A stretch of DNA of 23,613 nucleotides, from positions 1 through 23,613 of IMG/VR virus record IMGVR_UViG_3300023179_000516; one strand, given 5' to 3'. Under the pieces are notes generated by a model. It made no database searches. It was given only the letters and a program-made list of their open reading frames with translations, and had not been told where the DNA came from. Position numbers and translations under genes: made by a program. Origin of the DNA: a virus. Of the stretch, positions 6,809-14,549 are shown piece after piece; position 1 is the first letter of the stretch; every line of letters starts with the position of its first letter.

Positions 6809-9020
6809 CGCCTATGTCCTGATCAACGCCAATAGGAAATCCACTAATATTACAGCCCCAGTCATATTGTGTACATTCGCGTAGTATATTACAGTATTCA
6901 TCTACGTCACTGTCCTTAACAAGTGCCACGATTGAGTCATGTACAAGCATGAAGATTCTTGCGTCAAGCTTACGCTCTCTAACTGTTCTAGCAGTTTTAA
7001 TAGCTCCGAGTAAGTTAACGTCGCTTGCAAGCGATTGGATTTCCGAATTAATTCCACTACGTACTTCGTGGGCTGCGATTCCTCGATCACTGCTGAATAC
7101 ATTAGGTAGGCGTCTTTTTCTGCCAAAAAAGCTGTAAGTATATCCATTTTGTTGAATAAATTCTTTCCTAGTGTCTAGCCATTGTTTTAATTTTTTAAAT
7201 GTTGTAAAATACTGTTTAATATCATCGCGAGCACGTTCTACTGGATAATGTTGGCCAGTTGCTTTAGTAACTGTTACACTAACCTTATCTGCTCCACTAC
7301 CATAAAGAATACCAAAGCTAATAGCCTTAGCACTTTGACGCATATCTGGATAGAGTTTCTTTACCTGCTCAACTTCGCAAGGCAAGTCAAATACCATTTT
7401 AGCTATACTGCTGTGAAAGTCGCCACCATCAGTAAATACTTTTTGTAAATTCTTATCATCACTCAACACAGCAGCATAATACATTTCAGCAGTTCTTAAG
7501 TCTTGCGAAACAATTTTATAACCCGCTGGAGCCTTGATACACCCTTTGATGATTGGGTCGTCTCTAGGAATTTGCTGTGCATTAAATTTACCACTGCTAG
7601 ATAGACGACCACTAGTGGTAAAGATAAGATTAAAATTAGTACGTATCCTATCATCTTTATCCAACTCAGGAAGAATCTTATGTATATATGTATTTTGGAT
7701 TTTTGATAACTTTCTAACCTGTAATATCGCTTTAGGAAGTTCATGCTCTTCACTTAATTGTTCTAGTACTTCTGCATCTGTTGAAATAGCACCTGTCGCT
7801 GTCTTTTTACCAGTTGGTGTTAATCCTAAGTAGTCGAATAAAATTGTACGTAATTGCATAACACTATTAGGATTAAAGATTTTATTTTCATTCTTTTCGA
7901 ATAGCTTTACTTCATCAAATGTATAAATATTTTCTTTAGCTTGTTGAATTTTTTCTGTAAGGTAAATATCGGCTAGTTGCATACGTTCGCGACTAATGGG
8001 AATACCTACTTCTTCCATATCCATTAGGAATAATGTACCAGGAATTAAAATTTCTGTATAAACTTTATTTAACTTATCATTCTTTTGTATAATAGGCCAA
8101 AATTTGTTAAATAGTTCTAGTGTGACAGCTGTATCTATTGAAGCGTACTCACTAATAATGTCAAAAGGTATTAAGTCATATGTAAAGTTTTCATTGAGTA
8201 CACCATGTTGACGACAATACTCACGCTTAAATTCATCCAATTTAGCGTCATAATCACCATAGTCTGTATATTTTAGTGCTAATTCTTTTAATCCATGACC
8301 ATCATTTTCATCTAATGCATAGTGCATAACCATTGTATCGTGTACTTTGCTACGATCAAATTCTAAGTCAAGGTGATAGTTTAACATTTTATAGTCAAAC
8401 TTCATATTATGAAAAACTACTATAAATTGCTTGCAAATTTGTTGTAGTAGTTCACTATTAGTTTCACTTAAACAATCACAACTAATATATCTACCATGAT
8501 TAGGTTTATAACTAATACTGATACCTAGTACATAACCATCTCTGGGATAAAGACCTGTAGTTTCTGTATCAATTGCAACTACTCCTTGAGCACTTTCTAA
8601 AACTTCTTGTAAAAATTCATAGGCTTCGTCTTCAGTATCAATGCCACCAAAATCACCAGATTTAACACTTTTGGTCTCTCCAGCAATATATTTATGTATT
8701 TTATCTACTGCACGTTCAAAGTCTGGCTTACCTTCTGGTTTAAATGCAAGCATAGCAGGATTACTAATAGGTATAAACTTATCTGCAATAAGTTGACCAG
8801 CATAGTTTGTAACACTAGTAATTTTTGCATATTCTTTGGATGCTTCTGCGCCTACTAAAATTACTAAATCATATAGATCAATATCAATTTCTAAGTCTAC
8901 ATCTTTTTTCAATAATTTAGTAATTGGTTTTGAACTCATATGAAACAATTCAAAATCAAATTTAAAATATTGCTCATATTTTGTACGACTAGGTGCTTTA
9001 TCTATAATAGCAATTTTCAT
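6741..9020 (-). CDS. Family-A DNA polymerase with 3'-5' exonuclease (T5 D9 position)
   Basis: The 759-residue replicative polymerase. The proofreading exonuclease motifs are intact: AIDTETTG (Asp151, Glu153), FHNMKFD (Asn205, Asp209) and EYASID (Tyr292, Asp296). Polymerase motif A is QDLRTAEMYY (Asp507, Glu512), motif B is RQSAKAISFGILYG (Arg561, Lys565, Tyr573) and motif C is VHDS (His694, Asp695). In motif A, the position that is Arg in Pol I (DYSQIELR) is Tyr514. Residues 1-115 form an extra domain whose second half (ILVGAEA at about 54-60 and SNPAMLAFKPE at about 86-96) vaguely resembles uracil-DNA glycosylase folds; this is tentative. The start ATG at 9020 overlaps the primase stop (ATGA). 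Confidence 0.95.
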   Translation of the reverse strand: MKIAIIDKAPSRTKYEQYFKFDFELFHMSSKPITKLLKKDVDLEIDIDLYDLVILVGAEASKEYAKITSVTNYAGQLIADKFIPISNPAMLAFKPEGKPDFERAVDKIHKYIAGETKSVKSGDFGGIDTEDEAYEFLQEVLESAQGVVAIDTETTGLYPRDGYVLGISISYKPNHGRYISCDCLSETNSELLQQICKQFIVVFHNMKFDYKMLNYHLDLEFDRSKVHDTMVMHYALDENDGHGLKELALKYTDYGDYDAKLDEFKREYCRQHGVLNENFTYDLIPFDIISEYASIDTAVTLELFNKFWPIIQKNDKLNKVYTEILIPGTLFLMDMEEVGIPISRERMQLADIYLTEKIQQAKENIYTFDEVKLFEKNENKIFNPNSVMQLRTILFDYLGLTPTGKKTATGAISTDAEVLEQLSEEHELPKAILQVRKLSKIQNTYIHKILPELDKDDRIRTNFNLIFTTSGRLSSSGKFNAQQIPRDDPIIKGCIKAPAGYKIVSQDLRTAEMYYAAVLSDDKNLQKVFTDGGDFHSSIAKMVFDLPCEVEQVKKLYPDMRQSAKAISFGILYGSGADKVSVTVTKATGQHYPVERARDDIKQYFTTFKKLKQWLDTRKEFIQQNGYTYSFFGRKRRLPNVFSSDRGIAAHEVRSGINSEIQSLASDVNLLGAIKTARTVRERKLDARIFMLVHDSIVALVKDSDVDEYCNILRECTQYDWGCNISGFPIGVDQDIGDDYSFGSFEETYRVGSNNLARI

Positions 9021-9868
9021 TTAGTTATATATTCCTTGATACTTGTTACATCTGTTTGATCTAATTCGCCTGGATCAACACCTTCTGGTAACTTAATTAT
9101 TTCTACAATAAATTCATCCTGTTCTAAGACCGGCTTTAATTGTTTTCCTGCTTTTTCTCCAGCTTCATCGCCATCAAATAAAATATAAATATGCGTAACG
9201 CCTTGAGCCCTAAAAGGCAATAATTTTTCTTTAGTTGATTTTTGTAAAGTATTTGTACCAAAACAACATACTACATTATGTAATCCTTTATCATAAAGAT
9301 TTAACATATCAAAAATACCTTCAACTAATATTAGTGTTTTTTCTGGTTTTTCAAGATAACTAGGAAATAATGGCAACTCTACTCCACTAGGATAATTTAA
9401 ATATCTTGGGTTACCATTACTTAGGGTATGTCTACCAACAAATACTTTAGTTCTATTAGTTATATCACTAATAGGAAATATTATTCTATCCTGTAATTTT
9501 TCTACTTGATTAGTATAAAAAGCCTTAAAATGTTTAAGTGTTTGACTACTAATTCCGCGAAAGGGCTTTGTCCATGGAGTGTGTCCATTTGGCAATTCTT
9601 GTTCGACAGATGCTTTTAAAGCTAATAGTTTTTGTTTAAGACTAAATATACGAATAGGTATAGGGTTAGTAAATATTCCAAAATGTTTGAATATATTAGT
9701 TTTAAATCCACAGCTAAAACAGTGAGCAACTCCATTAACACGATCTATTCTAAAACTAGGGTTATTATCTTCATGTTCTGGATTTAAACATTTTATTAAA
9801 TAATCCCTTCCACTTACTATAAATTTAATATTATTTTTATTGAGAATATCTAATACTGGGTCACTCAT
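9017..9868 (-). CDS. DnaG-type DNA primase (T5 D7 position)
   Basis: A compact 283-residue primase that would synthesise RNA primers for the lagging strand. It has an N-terminal zinc-binding domain of the CHC2 type (Cys27, His31, Cys50, Cys53; the last two in HCFSCGF) and a TOPRIM catalytic core with LILVEGIFD (Glu183) and ILFDGDEAG (Asp232, Asp234). It lacks the C-terminal helicase-binding domain of bacterial DnaG, as phage primases often do. I take the start at the ATG at 9868, two bases after the helicase stop. A TTG at 9883 would add five residues with no better ribosome binding site. The helicase is encoded directly upstream, so the two would work together at the fork. Confidence 0.9.
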   Translation of the reverse strand: MSDPVLDILNKNNIKFIVSGRDYLIKCLNPEHEDNNPSFRIDRVNGVAHCFSCGFKTNIFKHFGIFTNPIPIRIFSLKQKLLALKASVEQELPNGHTPWTKPFRGISSQTLKHFKAFYTNQVEKLQDRIIFPISDITNRTKVFVGRHTLSNGNPRYLNYPSGVELPLFPSYLEKPEKTLILVEGIFDMLNLYDKGLHNVVCCFGTNTLQKSTKEKLLPFRAQGVTHIYILFDGDEAGEKAGKQLKPVLEQDEFIVEIIKLPEGVDPGELDQTDVTSIKEYITK

Positions 9869-9870
9869 AA

Positions 9871-11253
9871 TTAAGTATGCCAAGGAAGATCTGCATTTGA
9901 ATCATCTTGTTTTAAATCTTGTTTTTTATTTGTTTTTTTAATCGTTTCTTTTTGTTCTGGTTTATCAATACTTTGTGGACTAATTCTAAGAGTTTCCCAG
10001 TCTATTGGACAGGTAAATCTCATTTCTTTACCACCACGTATTTTAGTAGTTTCAAAACTAATTGCGCCAGTACTTTTATCATGAGCTTCCATTACTAGTG
10101 CAATATCTGCTGCATCAAGAATACCTTTTGCAAATCTAGCTTCACCACTAGCATCAATTTGATAAGGGCTTACTAAAACTACTTCATATTTTCTTGCTAA
10201 ATTTTTTAGTTTTTTGCTAACTTCTATTTGAGGCCTCCAATCATACATATCACTGCCTTCGATAACAATTTGATTTAAGTAGTCTACAACTACTAATTGT
10301 AACTTTTCACCAAATTTAGCTTTTGCTTTACCTATATGTAAATCAATACTACTAATAGTTAGGTCTCTATCATCAACTATAATCATTTGATTATCTTGTT
10401 TCAAGTGATGATTTCTCACTAAATTTTCTTCAAATTTATATCTATCTCTATGACGTAAAAACTCTACAACTGTTTGATCAGAATCCTGAAACATTCTAGC
10501 TCTTGTTTTTACAACATTTAATACTTCAGTATCAGTTAGTTTATTTTGTTTTAGTCTTTGTAGATCTACATTTGCTAAAATACTAAGATTTCGCTCCATG
10601 ACCTCGTGTGCGGTCATCTCTATTGAAAAGTATAGAGATGAAAAACCATTTTCATACTGATTAATAAAAATATTGCTACTAGTAATAGATTTACCGCTGC
10701 CTCGCTTACCGCCGATGAGTATAAGTTCCTGCCTAGCAACGCCACCAAGAACAGCATCAAAAGTGTTATTAAGTCCAAGATAAACACGTTCTTTTTCCAA
10801 TTCATTAGGATGTCTAAACATCATTATGTCAGCCATAGTAAACACTTTTTCACTAGTATGTGTTTTTTCTTCTATGGTCATAGCTATTGTAGCTAAATTT
10901 TCTTTTATTTCATTACTATCATATAATGGAAGTTTATCTACAAATTTATCTAATAATTTTACTGTTTCGTTTTGTGTATATTGATCTATTAGTGCATCTA
11001 AAGCAATTTCTGCACTAACATCAGGTACTTCCGTTAGTCGGAGAGTTGCTAACGTTTTAGACGCTGGACCCTCCCTTAACGTAAGTGTTAAATCGTCAAA
11101 CGAAGGTACATTATTATACTTTTCGTAATGTTTGTTGATTGCACTATAAAGAGAGCTGTACGCAGGGTCTAAAAATACTAACTTTAAACGTGCCCATAGT
11201 TCTAGGTTTTGTTCTGCTAGTAATTTATGTAAGACTACTGCACTTGTATCCAA
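9871..11253 (-). CDS. DnaB-like replicative helicase (T5 D6 position)
   Basis: A 460-residue RecA-fold (SF4) hexameric helicase that would travel on the lagging strand and recruit the primase. Walker A is GGKRGSGKS at 181-189, the catalytic Glu follows in YFSIEMT (Glu212), and Walker B is QLVVVDYLNQ (Asp324) followed by the ssDNA-binding stretch of motifs 3 and 4 (VVLVSPYQID). The first 130 residues are the small helical primase-binding domain. The C-terminal 40 residues are a Lys- and Gln-rich flexible tail ending DLPWHT. The start codon is TTG at 11253, supported by AGGA 5 nt upstream; no other Met is suitable. It lies two bases after the preceding stop. Confidence 0.92.
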   Translation of the reverse strand: MDTSAVVLHKLLAEQNLELWARLKLVFLDPAYSSLYSAINKHYEKYNNVPSFDDLTLTLREGPASKTLATLRLTEVPDVSAEIALDALIDQYTQNETVKLLDKFVDKLPLYDSNEIKENLATIAMTIEEKTHTSEKVFTMADIMMFRHPNELEKERVYLGLNNTFDAVLGGVARQELILIGGKRGSGKSITSSNIFINQYENGFSSLYFSIEMTAHEVMERNLSILANVDLQRLKQNKLTDTEVLNVVKTRARMFQDSDQTVVEFLRHRDRYKFEENLVRNHHLKQDNQMIIVDDRDLTISSIDLHIGKAKAKFGEKLQLVVVDYLNQIVIEGSDMYDWRPQIEVSKKLKNLARKYEVVLVSPYQIDASGEARFAKGILDAADIALVMEAHDKSTGAISFETTKIRGGKEMRFTCPIDWETLRISPQSIDKPEQKETIKKTNKKQDLKQDDSNADLPWHT

Positions 11254-11255
11254 AG

Positions 11256-11555
11256 TTATCCTACTTTCGATTCATTGTCAATTATTACTTGATCTATAAT
11301 TTCTGTTACTTTATATAGTACTTCTTCTCTTAGTTTCCTAATATCTTGTTGATAGTTACCATTTTGCTCAAATAATAAACTGAGCTGTTCATGGGTAACT
11401 AATTGTTGCAATCCAAAATATATATGGTCATATGCCATAGTTGATTCTGGCATGACTTCTACTTTTGCTGTTTTTCCATAATTATCTGTAGCTAGCTTTA
11501 CTACTTCTTCTATTGTAAAACTTTGATTATCATGATATGTTATAGTAACTTTCAT
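11256..11555 (-). CDS. Hypothetical protein (99 aa) preceding the helicase
   Basis: A small acidic protein with a beta-rich N-terminus (MKVTITYHDNQSFTIEEVV) and a helical C-terminal half (KLREEVLYKVTEIIDQVII). I do not recognise the family. It starts at the ATG at 11555, with a weak AGG 6 nt upstream, just after a strong intrinsic terminator, and its stop is two bases before the helicase TTG. No promoter is visible in the short gap, so it and the replication genes may depend on readthrough or an unrecognised promoter. Position beside the helicase would suit a helicase-loading or regulatory factor, but that is only a guess. Confidence 0.6.
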   Translation of the reverse strand: MKVTITYHDNQSFTIEEVVKLATDNYGKTAKVEVMPESTMAYDHIYFGLQQLVTHEQLSLLFEQNGNYQQDIRKLREEVLYKVTEIIDQVIIDNESKVG

Positions 11556-11567
11556 ACTAAGCCTAAA

Positions 11568-11607
11568 GTAAAAAAGGCTGGGAGCTTTTTACGTCTCCCA
11601 GCCTGGG
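11568..11607 (-). terminator. Intrinsic terminator after the Myb/HTH-repeat gene
   Basis: On the minus strand, AGGCTGGGAG (11604-11595) pairs perfectly with CTCCCAGCCT (11584-11575) across a 10-nt loop and is followed by TTTTTT (11575-11570). It separates the ligase and DNA-binding-protein operon from the helicase-primase-polymerase operon. Confidence 0.9.
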
Positions 11608-11622
11608 TTTTTAAGCAACTAA

Positions 11623-12375
11623 TTAAGCTGCTTGTCTGGCTTCTGCTTTAGCCCGTTTTGCTGCACCATCATAATCGGCAACTTTAATTCCACGACGTGT
11701 TAGTAAAGTCTTTAAACCACGTTCTGTTTTATCAATAGCAGCAGCAATTTCTGCAACAGTCATACTATGAATTTTTGAACCTAGTTCTGTAACAGGATCA
11801 ACTTGTTCTTTAGCATAGCTATTTTTCTGAGCAGGAATCTTAGCAATTTGACCTTTACGTGTAAGACTAAGTGCTTTACCACGAACACTAGAAATAGATT
11901 TATTAAGTGCTGTAGCAATATCTTCAATAAAAGCACCTTTTTCTGCAAGTGTAATAAATTTATTTTCTTCTGCTTCTGTATAAGTACGTGCTACTTCTAC
12001 TTTTTCTGCAGGTTTAACACTAGCAGTCATTTCTAATGCTAATAGTTTTCCTTGAATTTGTTTTGCTGTAAACTTTCCATCCATAAACTCTTCCGCAATT
12101 TGTTTATAGGTAAGATTACCGGCATTGTTTACTACAAATTCTGCGAGTTCAGCGCTCTCATCTTCAGTAAATGCACTAGTTTTTTCTTTTGCCATACTAG
12201 CTACTTCTACTTCAAGTTGACGTAACTTGCTAGCTACACTACGAGGAGTAAATTCTTCGCCTAGTGATTCGGCTACTTCCATAACCTTATCAGCACTAAC
12301 TGGTCTTTGTTTACCAATAAGTTTCATAAGCTGTGCTACGGTGTCTTCAGACCATTTTTTGGTTTTTTCAGTCAT
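11623..12375 (-). CDS. Multi-repeat Myb/HTH-like DNA-binding protein (T5 D5 position and size)
   Basis: A 250-residue protein built of about four similar helical repeats. Each begins with an aromatic plus acidic start (KWSEDTVAQL near 8, AFTEDESAEL near 68, TYTEAEENKF near 130) or a matching hydrophobic start (VTELGSKIHSM near 192). Each ends in a recognition-helix-like block (TPRSVASKLRQL, TAKQIQGKLLAL, SISSVRGKALSL, TERGLKTLLTRRG). This is the spacing of SANT/Myb or simple HTH repeats and implies cooperative double-stranded DNA binding. The tail is Ala-, Lys- and Arg-rich. T5 D5, a similarly sized abundant early DNA-binding regulator, lies between the ligase and helicase genes (from memory). 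It starts at the ATG at 12375, overlapping the ligase stop by 8 nt, and a strong terminator follows. Confidence 0.7.
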   Translation of the reverse strand: MTEKTKKWSEDTVAQLMKLIGKQRPVSADKVMEVAESLGEEFTPRSVASKLRQLEVEVASMAKEKTSAFTEDESAELAEFVVNNAGNLTYKQIAEEFMDGKFTAKQIQGKLLALEMTASVKPAEKVEVARTYTEAEENKFITLAEKGAFIEDIATALNKSISSVRGKALSLTRKGQIAKIPAQKNSYAKEQVDPVTELGSKIHSMTVAEIAAAIDKTERGLKTLLTRRGIKVADYDGAAKRAKAEARQAA

Positions 12376-13132
12376 TGATTTGTTCTCTTAAAAAAGTTTC
12401 TAAGTTTGTAATAATTTTAATTCCGAGTTGTTCGGCTTTTTTACGTTTTGTACTGCTTCTATCTTCTTCATCAACTAAATAGTTAGTGGCCTTAGTTACT
12501 GATTCGGTTATAATAAAACCATTTTGTTCTAATATTTTATAGGCCTCTGCCTTAGTTTTAAAAGAAGATAATTTACCAGTAATGCATACTGTTTTTGTTT
12601 CATTCTGCACTATGGTAGTTTCGCTATTAAATGAAAAAGGTAAAAATTCTTTCATTTCTACGAAATCTGTTTCTAACCAGTTTAATAAATTACTAGTTAC
12701 TTTTTCTCCTAAACCAGCTTGTTTACAAGTTTTTATATTAATTTCGTTAATATTTTTAACTACTTTGGATATTTTTTGACTAGCTGTGTTTCCTACTAGT
12801 GGTATACTAAAACTTGCTAGTATTTGATCAAGTGTTGCTAAACGACTACTATCTATTTGAGATATTAATTTTTCAGCTAATTTAATACTACCTAACTGTT
12901 TAGCTACTGTATCTAATTCTAGATAATAAATTTCTGTAATATCTGTAAGTTCTAACTTTTCGATTGTTTTAGTGCCCATACCCTTAATATTCATAGATTT
13001 ACAAAAATGTTCTATTCGTTTAAGTAATTGAGCATCACATGCTTTATTTCTACAAAATAATTGATCATTAACCAATTCTAATTTATAGTTACAACATGGA
13101 CAGTGTGTTGGTATTTCAATCTTCATAATCAT
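12368..13132 (-). CDS. ligB: NAD+-dependent DNA ligase, C-terminal subunit (zinc finger, HhH, BRCT)
   Basis: A 254-residue protein equal to the C-terminal half of bacterial LigA. It has a four-Cys zinc finger (Cys11, Cys14, Cys27, Cys32), helix-hairpin-helix repeats that grip nicked DNA (MNIKGMGTKTIEKL; FSIPLVGNTASQKI) and a BRCT domain from about residue 178 (KTVCITGKLSSF, then YLVDEED). It has no adenylation site, so it must act with the N-terminal subunit encoded just upstream. The break falls exactly at the linker between the OB fold and the zinc finger. The gene has its own promoter (13151-13179). The start is ATG at 13132, with a second ATG two codons in; no clear Shine-Dalgarno is seen. 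T5 is known to carry separate ligase A and B genes. Confidence 0.88.
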   Translation of the reverse strand: MIMKIEIPTHCPCCNYKLELVNDQLFCRNKACDAQLLKRIEHFCKSMNIKGMGTKTIEKLELTDITEIYYLELDTVAKQLGSIKLAEKLISQIDSSRLATLDQILASFSIPLVGNTASQKISKVVKNINEINIKTCKQAGLGEKVTSNLLNWLETDFVEMKEFLPFSFNSETTIVQNETKTVCITGKLSSFKTKAEAYKILEQNGFIITESVTKATNYLVDEEDRSSTKRKKAEQLGIKIITNLETFLREQIND

Positions 13133-13150
13133 TTATTAACTTAAGATATT

Positions 13151-13179
13151 ATTATACAGCAGTAATTAGTAATTTACAA
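13151..13179 (-). promoter_or_regulatory. Sigma-70-type promoter for the ligase C-terminal subunit
   Basis: On the minus strand, TTGTAA (13179-13174), a 17-base spacer and TATAAT (13156-13151), inside the 80-base gap between the two ligase genes. The leader to the ATG at 13132 is about 12 nt and carries no good Shine-Dalgarno. Confidence 0.65.
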
Positions 13180-13212
13180 GCTAAAATTTTATTACCCCTT
13201 AGCAACTAAAAA

Positions 13213-14166
13213 TTATGCATCAACTTTATGTAGTATACAAGGTATAATTTCTCCAGCACGAGCAACTGCTACAGTATCGCCTATACGTAGATCTAAAGCT
13301 TCGATAAAACCTGGATTATTTAATGTTGCTCTGCTTATTAGAGCATCACCAATGTAAACAGGATCTAGTATTGCTGTTGGTGTTACTTTTCCAGTTTTAC
13401 CAACATTCCATTCAACACCTAATAATTTAGTTTCTACATGTTTAGCACGCTCTTTACGAGCATAAGCACCCCTAGGATGTTTACTAGTATAGCCCATTTC
13501 TTGAAACTTAAAGTTATCATTTACTCTAATTACTAGACCATCGCTAGGATAGATTTTATCTAAATCTGGTTCTAGTACTGTACTAAAACCTAGAAACTTA
13601 AGATAGTTCATTTCATCTGTCCACAATTGGTAGTGACTAGGACTAATTTGATATGCAAAAAATTCTAGTGCTCTAGTGCGAAATTCTGCTACATCTTTAA
13701 GATTTAAACTACCCGCAGCATAATTTCTGGAATTTTCTATGTGTAATGGGGCTACAATCTCACCTGTGATTTGTACTGTTAAGTTGTTATTTAATTGTAG
13801 GGGAACAAGATTACCATGTTCATACATTTTATCTGTAATAACTTGACCTTCAATACCATCACCACGAGTAAGTGCTTGAGTAAGTATGCCTTCTTGATAT
13901 AACAAACTAATAGCTGCGCCGTCAAGTTTAATACTAGTTGTAACGTCAAGTCCTGCTAATGGATCAGATTTGTTATCATCTTCATAAAATTTTTGAAGGC
14001 TATACATTTGATATAAGTGTTTTGCTTTCTTACCATGCACAGCAGCACCTACTTTAGTATAATCACAACTTTCTGCTAGTATATCAAAAATATAATCACT
14101 AATAGTTGGTTTACCTGCATAATAGGCTTCGCTTGCTTTGTCTAATAATTTGTGTAATTTATTCAT
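13213..14166 (-). CDS. ligA: NAD+-dependent DNA ligase, N-terminal adenylation subunit
   Basis: A 317-residue protein matching LigA domains Ia, adenylation and OB. The NMN-binding Ia region is SEAYYAGKPTISDYIFD (12-28). The adenylated lysine lies in KLDG (Lys80), with RGDG at 101-104, GEIV (Glu136) and DGLVIRV at 209-215. The OB fold holds VEWNVGKTGKVTPTA and GDTVAVARAGEIIPC. The protein stops there, where normal LigA (about 670 aa) continues into zinc finger, HhH and BRCT. Those parts are the next gene downstream. All active-site residues are present, so self-adenylation should work, with nick binding supplied by the partner. The ATG at 14166 is fixed by the Ia domain and lies 7 bases after a TATAAT, so the mRNA should be leaderless. 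Confidence 0.9.
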   Translation of the reverse strand: MNKLHKLLDKASEAYYAGKPTISDYIFDILAESCDYTKVGAAVHGKKAKHLYQMYSLQKFYEDDNKSDPLAGLDVTTSIKLDGAAISLLYQEGILTQALTRGDGIEGQVITDKMYEHGNLVPLQLNNNLTVQITGEIVAPLHIENSRNYAAGSLNLKDVAEFRTRALEFFAYQISPSHYQLWTDEMNYLKFLGFSTVLEPDLDKIYPSDGLVIRVNDNFKFQEMGYTSKHPRGAYARKERAKHVETKLLGVEWNVGKTGKVTPTAILDPVYIGDALISRATLNNPGFIEALDLRIGDTVAVARAGEIIPCILHKVDA

Positions 14167-14173
14167 AAATAAT

Positions 14174-14202
14174 ATTATAGCAGTTTATGGTATAGATTTC
14201 AA
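14174..14202 (-). promoter_or_regulatory. Sigma-70-type promoter for the ligase N-terminal subunit
   Basis: On the minus strand, TTGAAA (14202-14197), a 17-base spacer and TATAAT (14179-14174), with TGC before the -10 (extended -10). It abuts the stop codon of the PC4-like gene. The predicted +1 is 14167 or 14166, the first base of the ATG. Confidence 0.75.
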
Positions 14203-14203
14203 G

Positions 14204-14485
14204 TTATTTTTTTACAATGTTGTCGTGAAAAAACTTAATAACATCTTCGCCTTCAGCTTTTGCACAAATGTCTAATAAACCATATAATAGGTTATGTATG
14301 TTTTCTATACTAGCAGGAATACTAACTCCTTCACGACTAGGAATCCACTCTCCTTCATAACTTAGAAAGTATTTACGTAATTGTATGTATGTTATGTTTC
14401 TAAAATCATTTACTACTAATTTTATTTGAAAACCTTTTTCCAAATTTTCTTCTATTAGACGTTCATATAATATATTACTATCCAT
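14204..14485 (-). CDS. PC4/YdbC-like single-stranded nucleic-acid-binding protein
   Basis: A 93-residue protein with the PC4 beta-sheet core: IKLVVNDFRNITYIQLRKYF (about 21-40), then YEGEWIPSREGVSIP and a long helix (ENIHNLLYGLLDICAKAEGE). PC4-fold proteins are dimers that bind ssDNA and melt duplexes. A homologue was described in phage T5 and linked to recombination-dependent replication, which fits its place at the head of this replication module. It starts at the ATG at 14485. A possible 23-codon reading frame runs into its start from upstream. The core pattern is convincing, though direct evidence of DNA binding cannot be seen. Confidence 0.75.
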   Translation of the reverse strand: MDSNILYERLIEENLEKGFQIKLVVNDFRNITYIQLRKYFLSYEGEWIPSREGVSIPASIENIHNLLYGLLDICAKAEGEDVIKFFHDNIVKK

Positions 14486-14549
14486 AAAAATCTTTAATCA
14501 ATATTTGCCGAATTTTTGAATATTTTGTATCAAAAATTTTATTACTCAT
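14478..14549 (-). CDS. Possible 23-aa micro-ORF
   Basis: An ATG at 14549 overlaps the stop of the FkbM gene (ATGA). The frame reads 23 codons of basic sequence and stops at 14478, just inside the start of the PC4-like gene. It could be a translational coupler that carries ribosomes from one gene to the next. It has no family, and chance is a real alternative. Confidence 0.25.
   Translation of the reverse strand: MSNKIFDTKYSKIRQILIKDFYG

Noticed and set aside
11803-12036. 77-codon plus-strand open frame rich in Phe, Cys and Asn
   Set aside because: Antisense shadow of the HTH-repeat gene; its composition is an artefact of the codons opposite.
12368-14166. Ligase halves as one gene broken by a sequencing error
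   Set aside because: The break is at a domain linker, the halves are 80 bases apart with a promoter between, and split ligases are known in T5-like phages.
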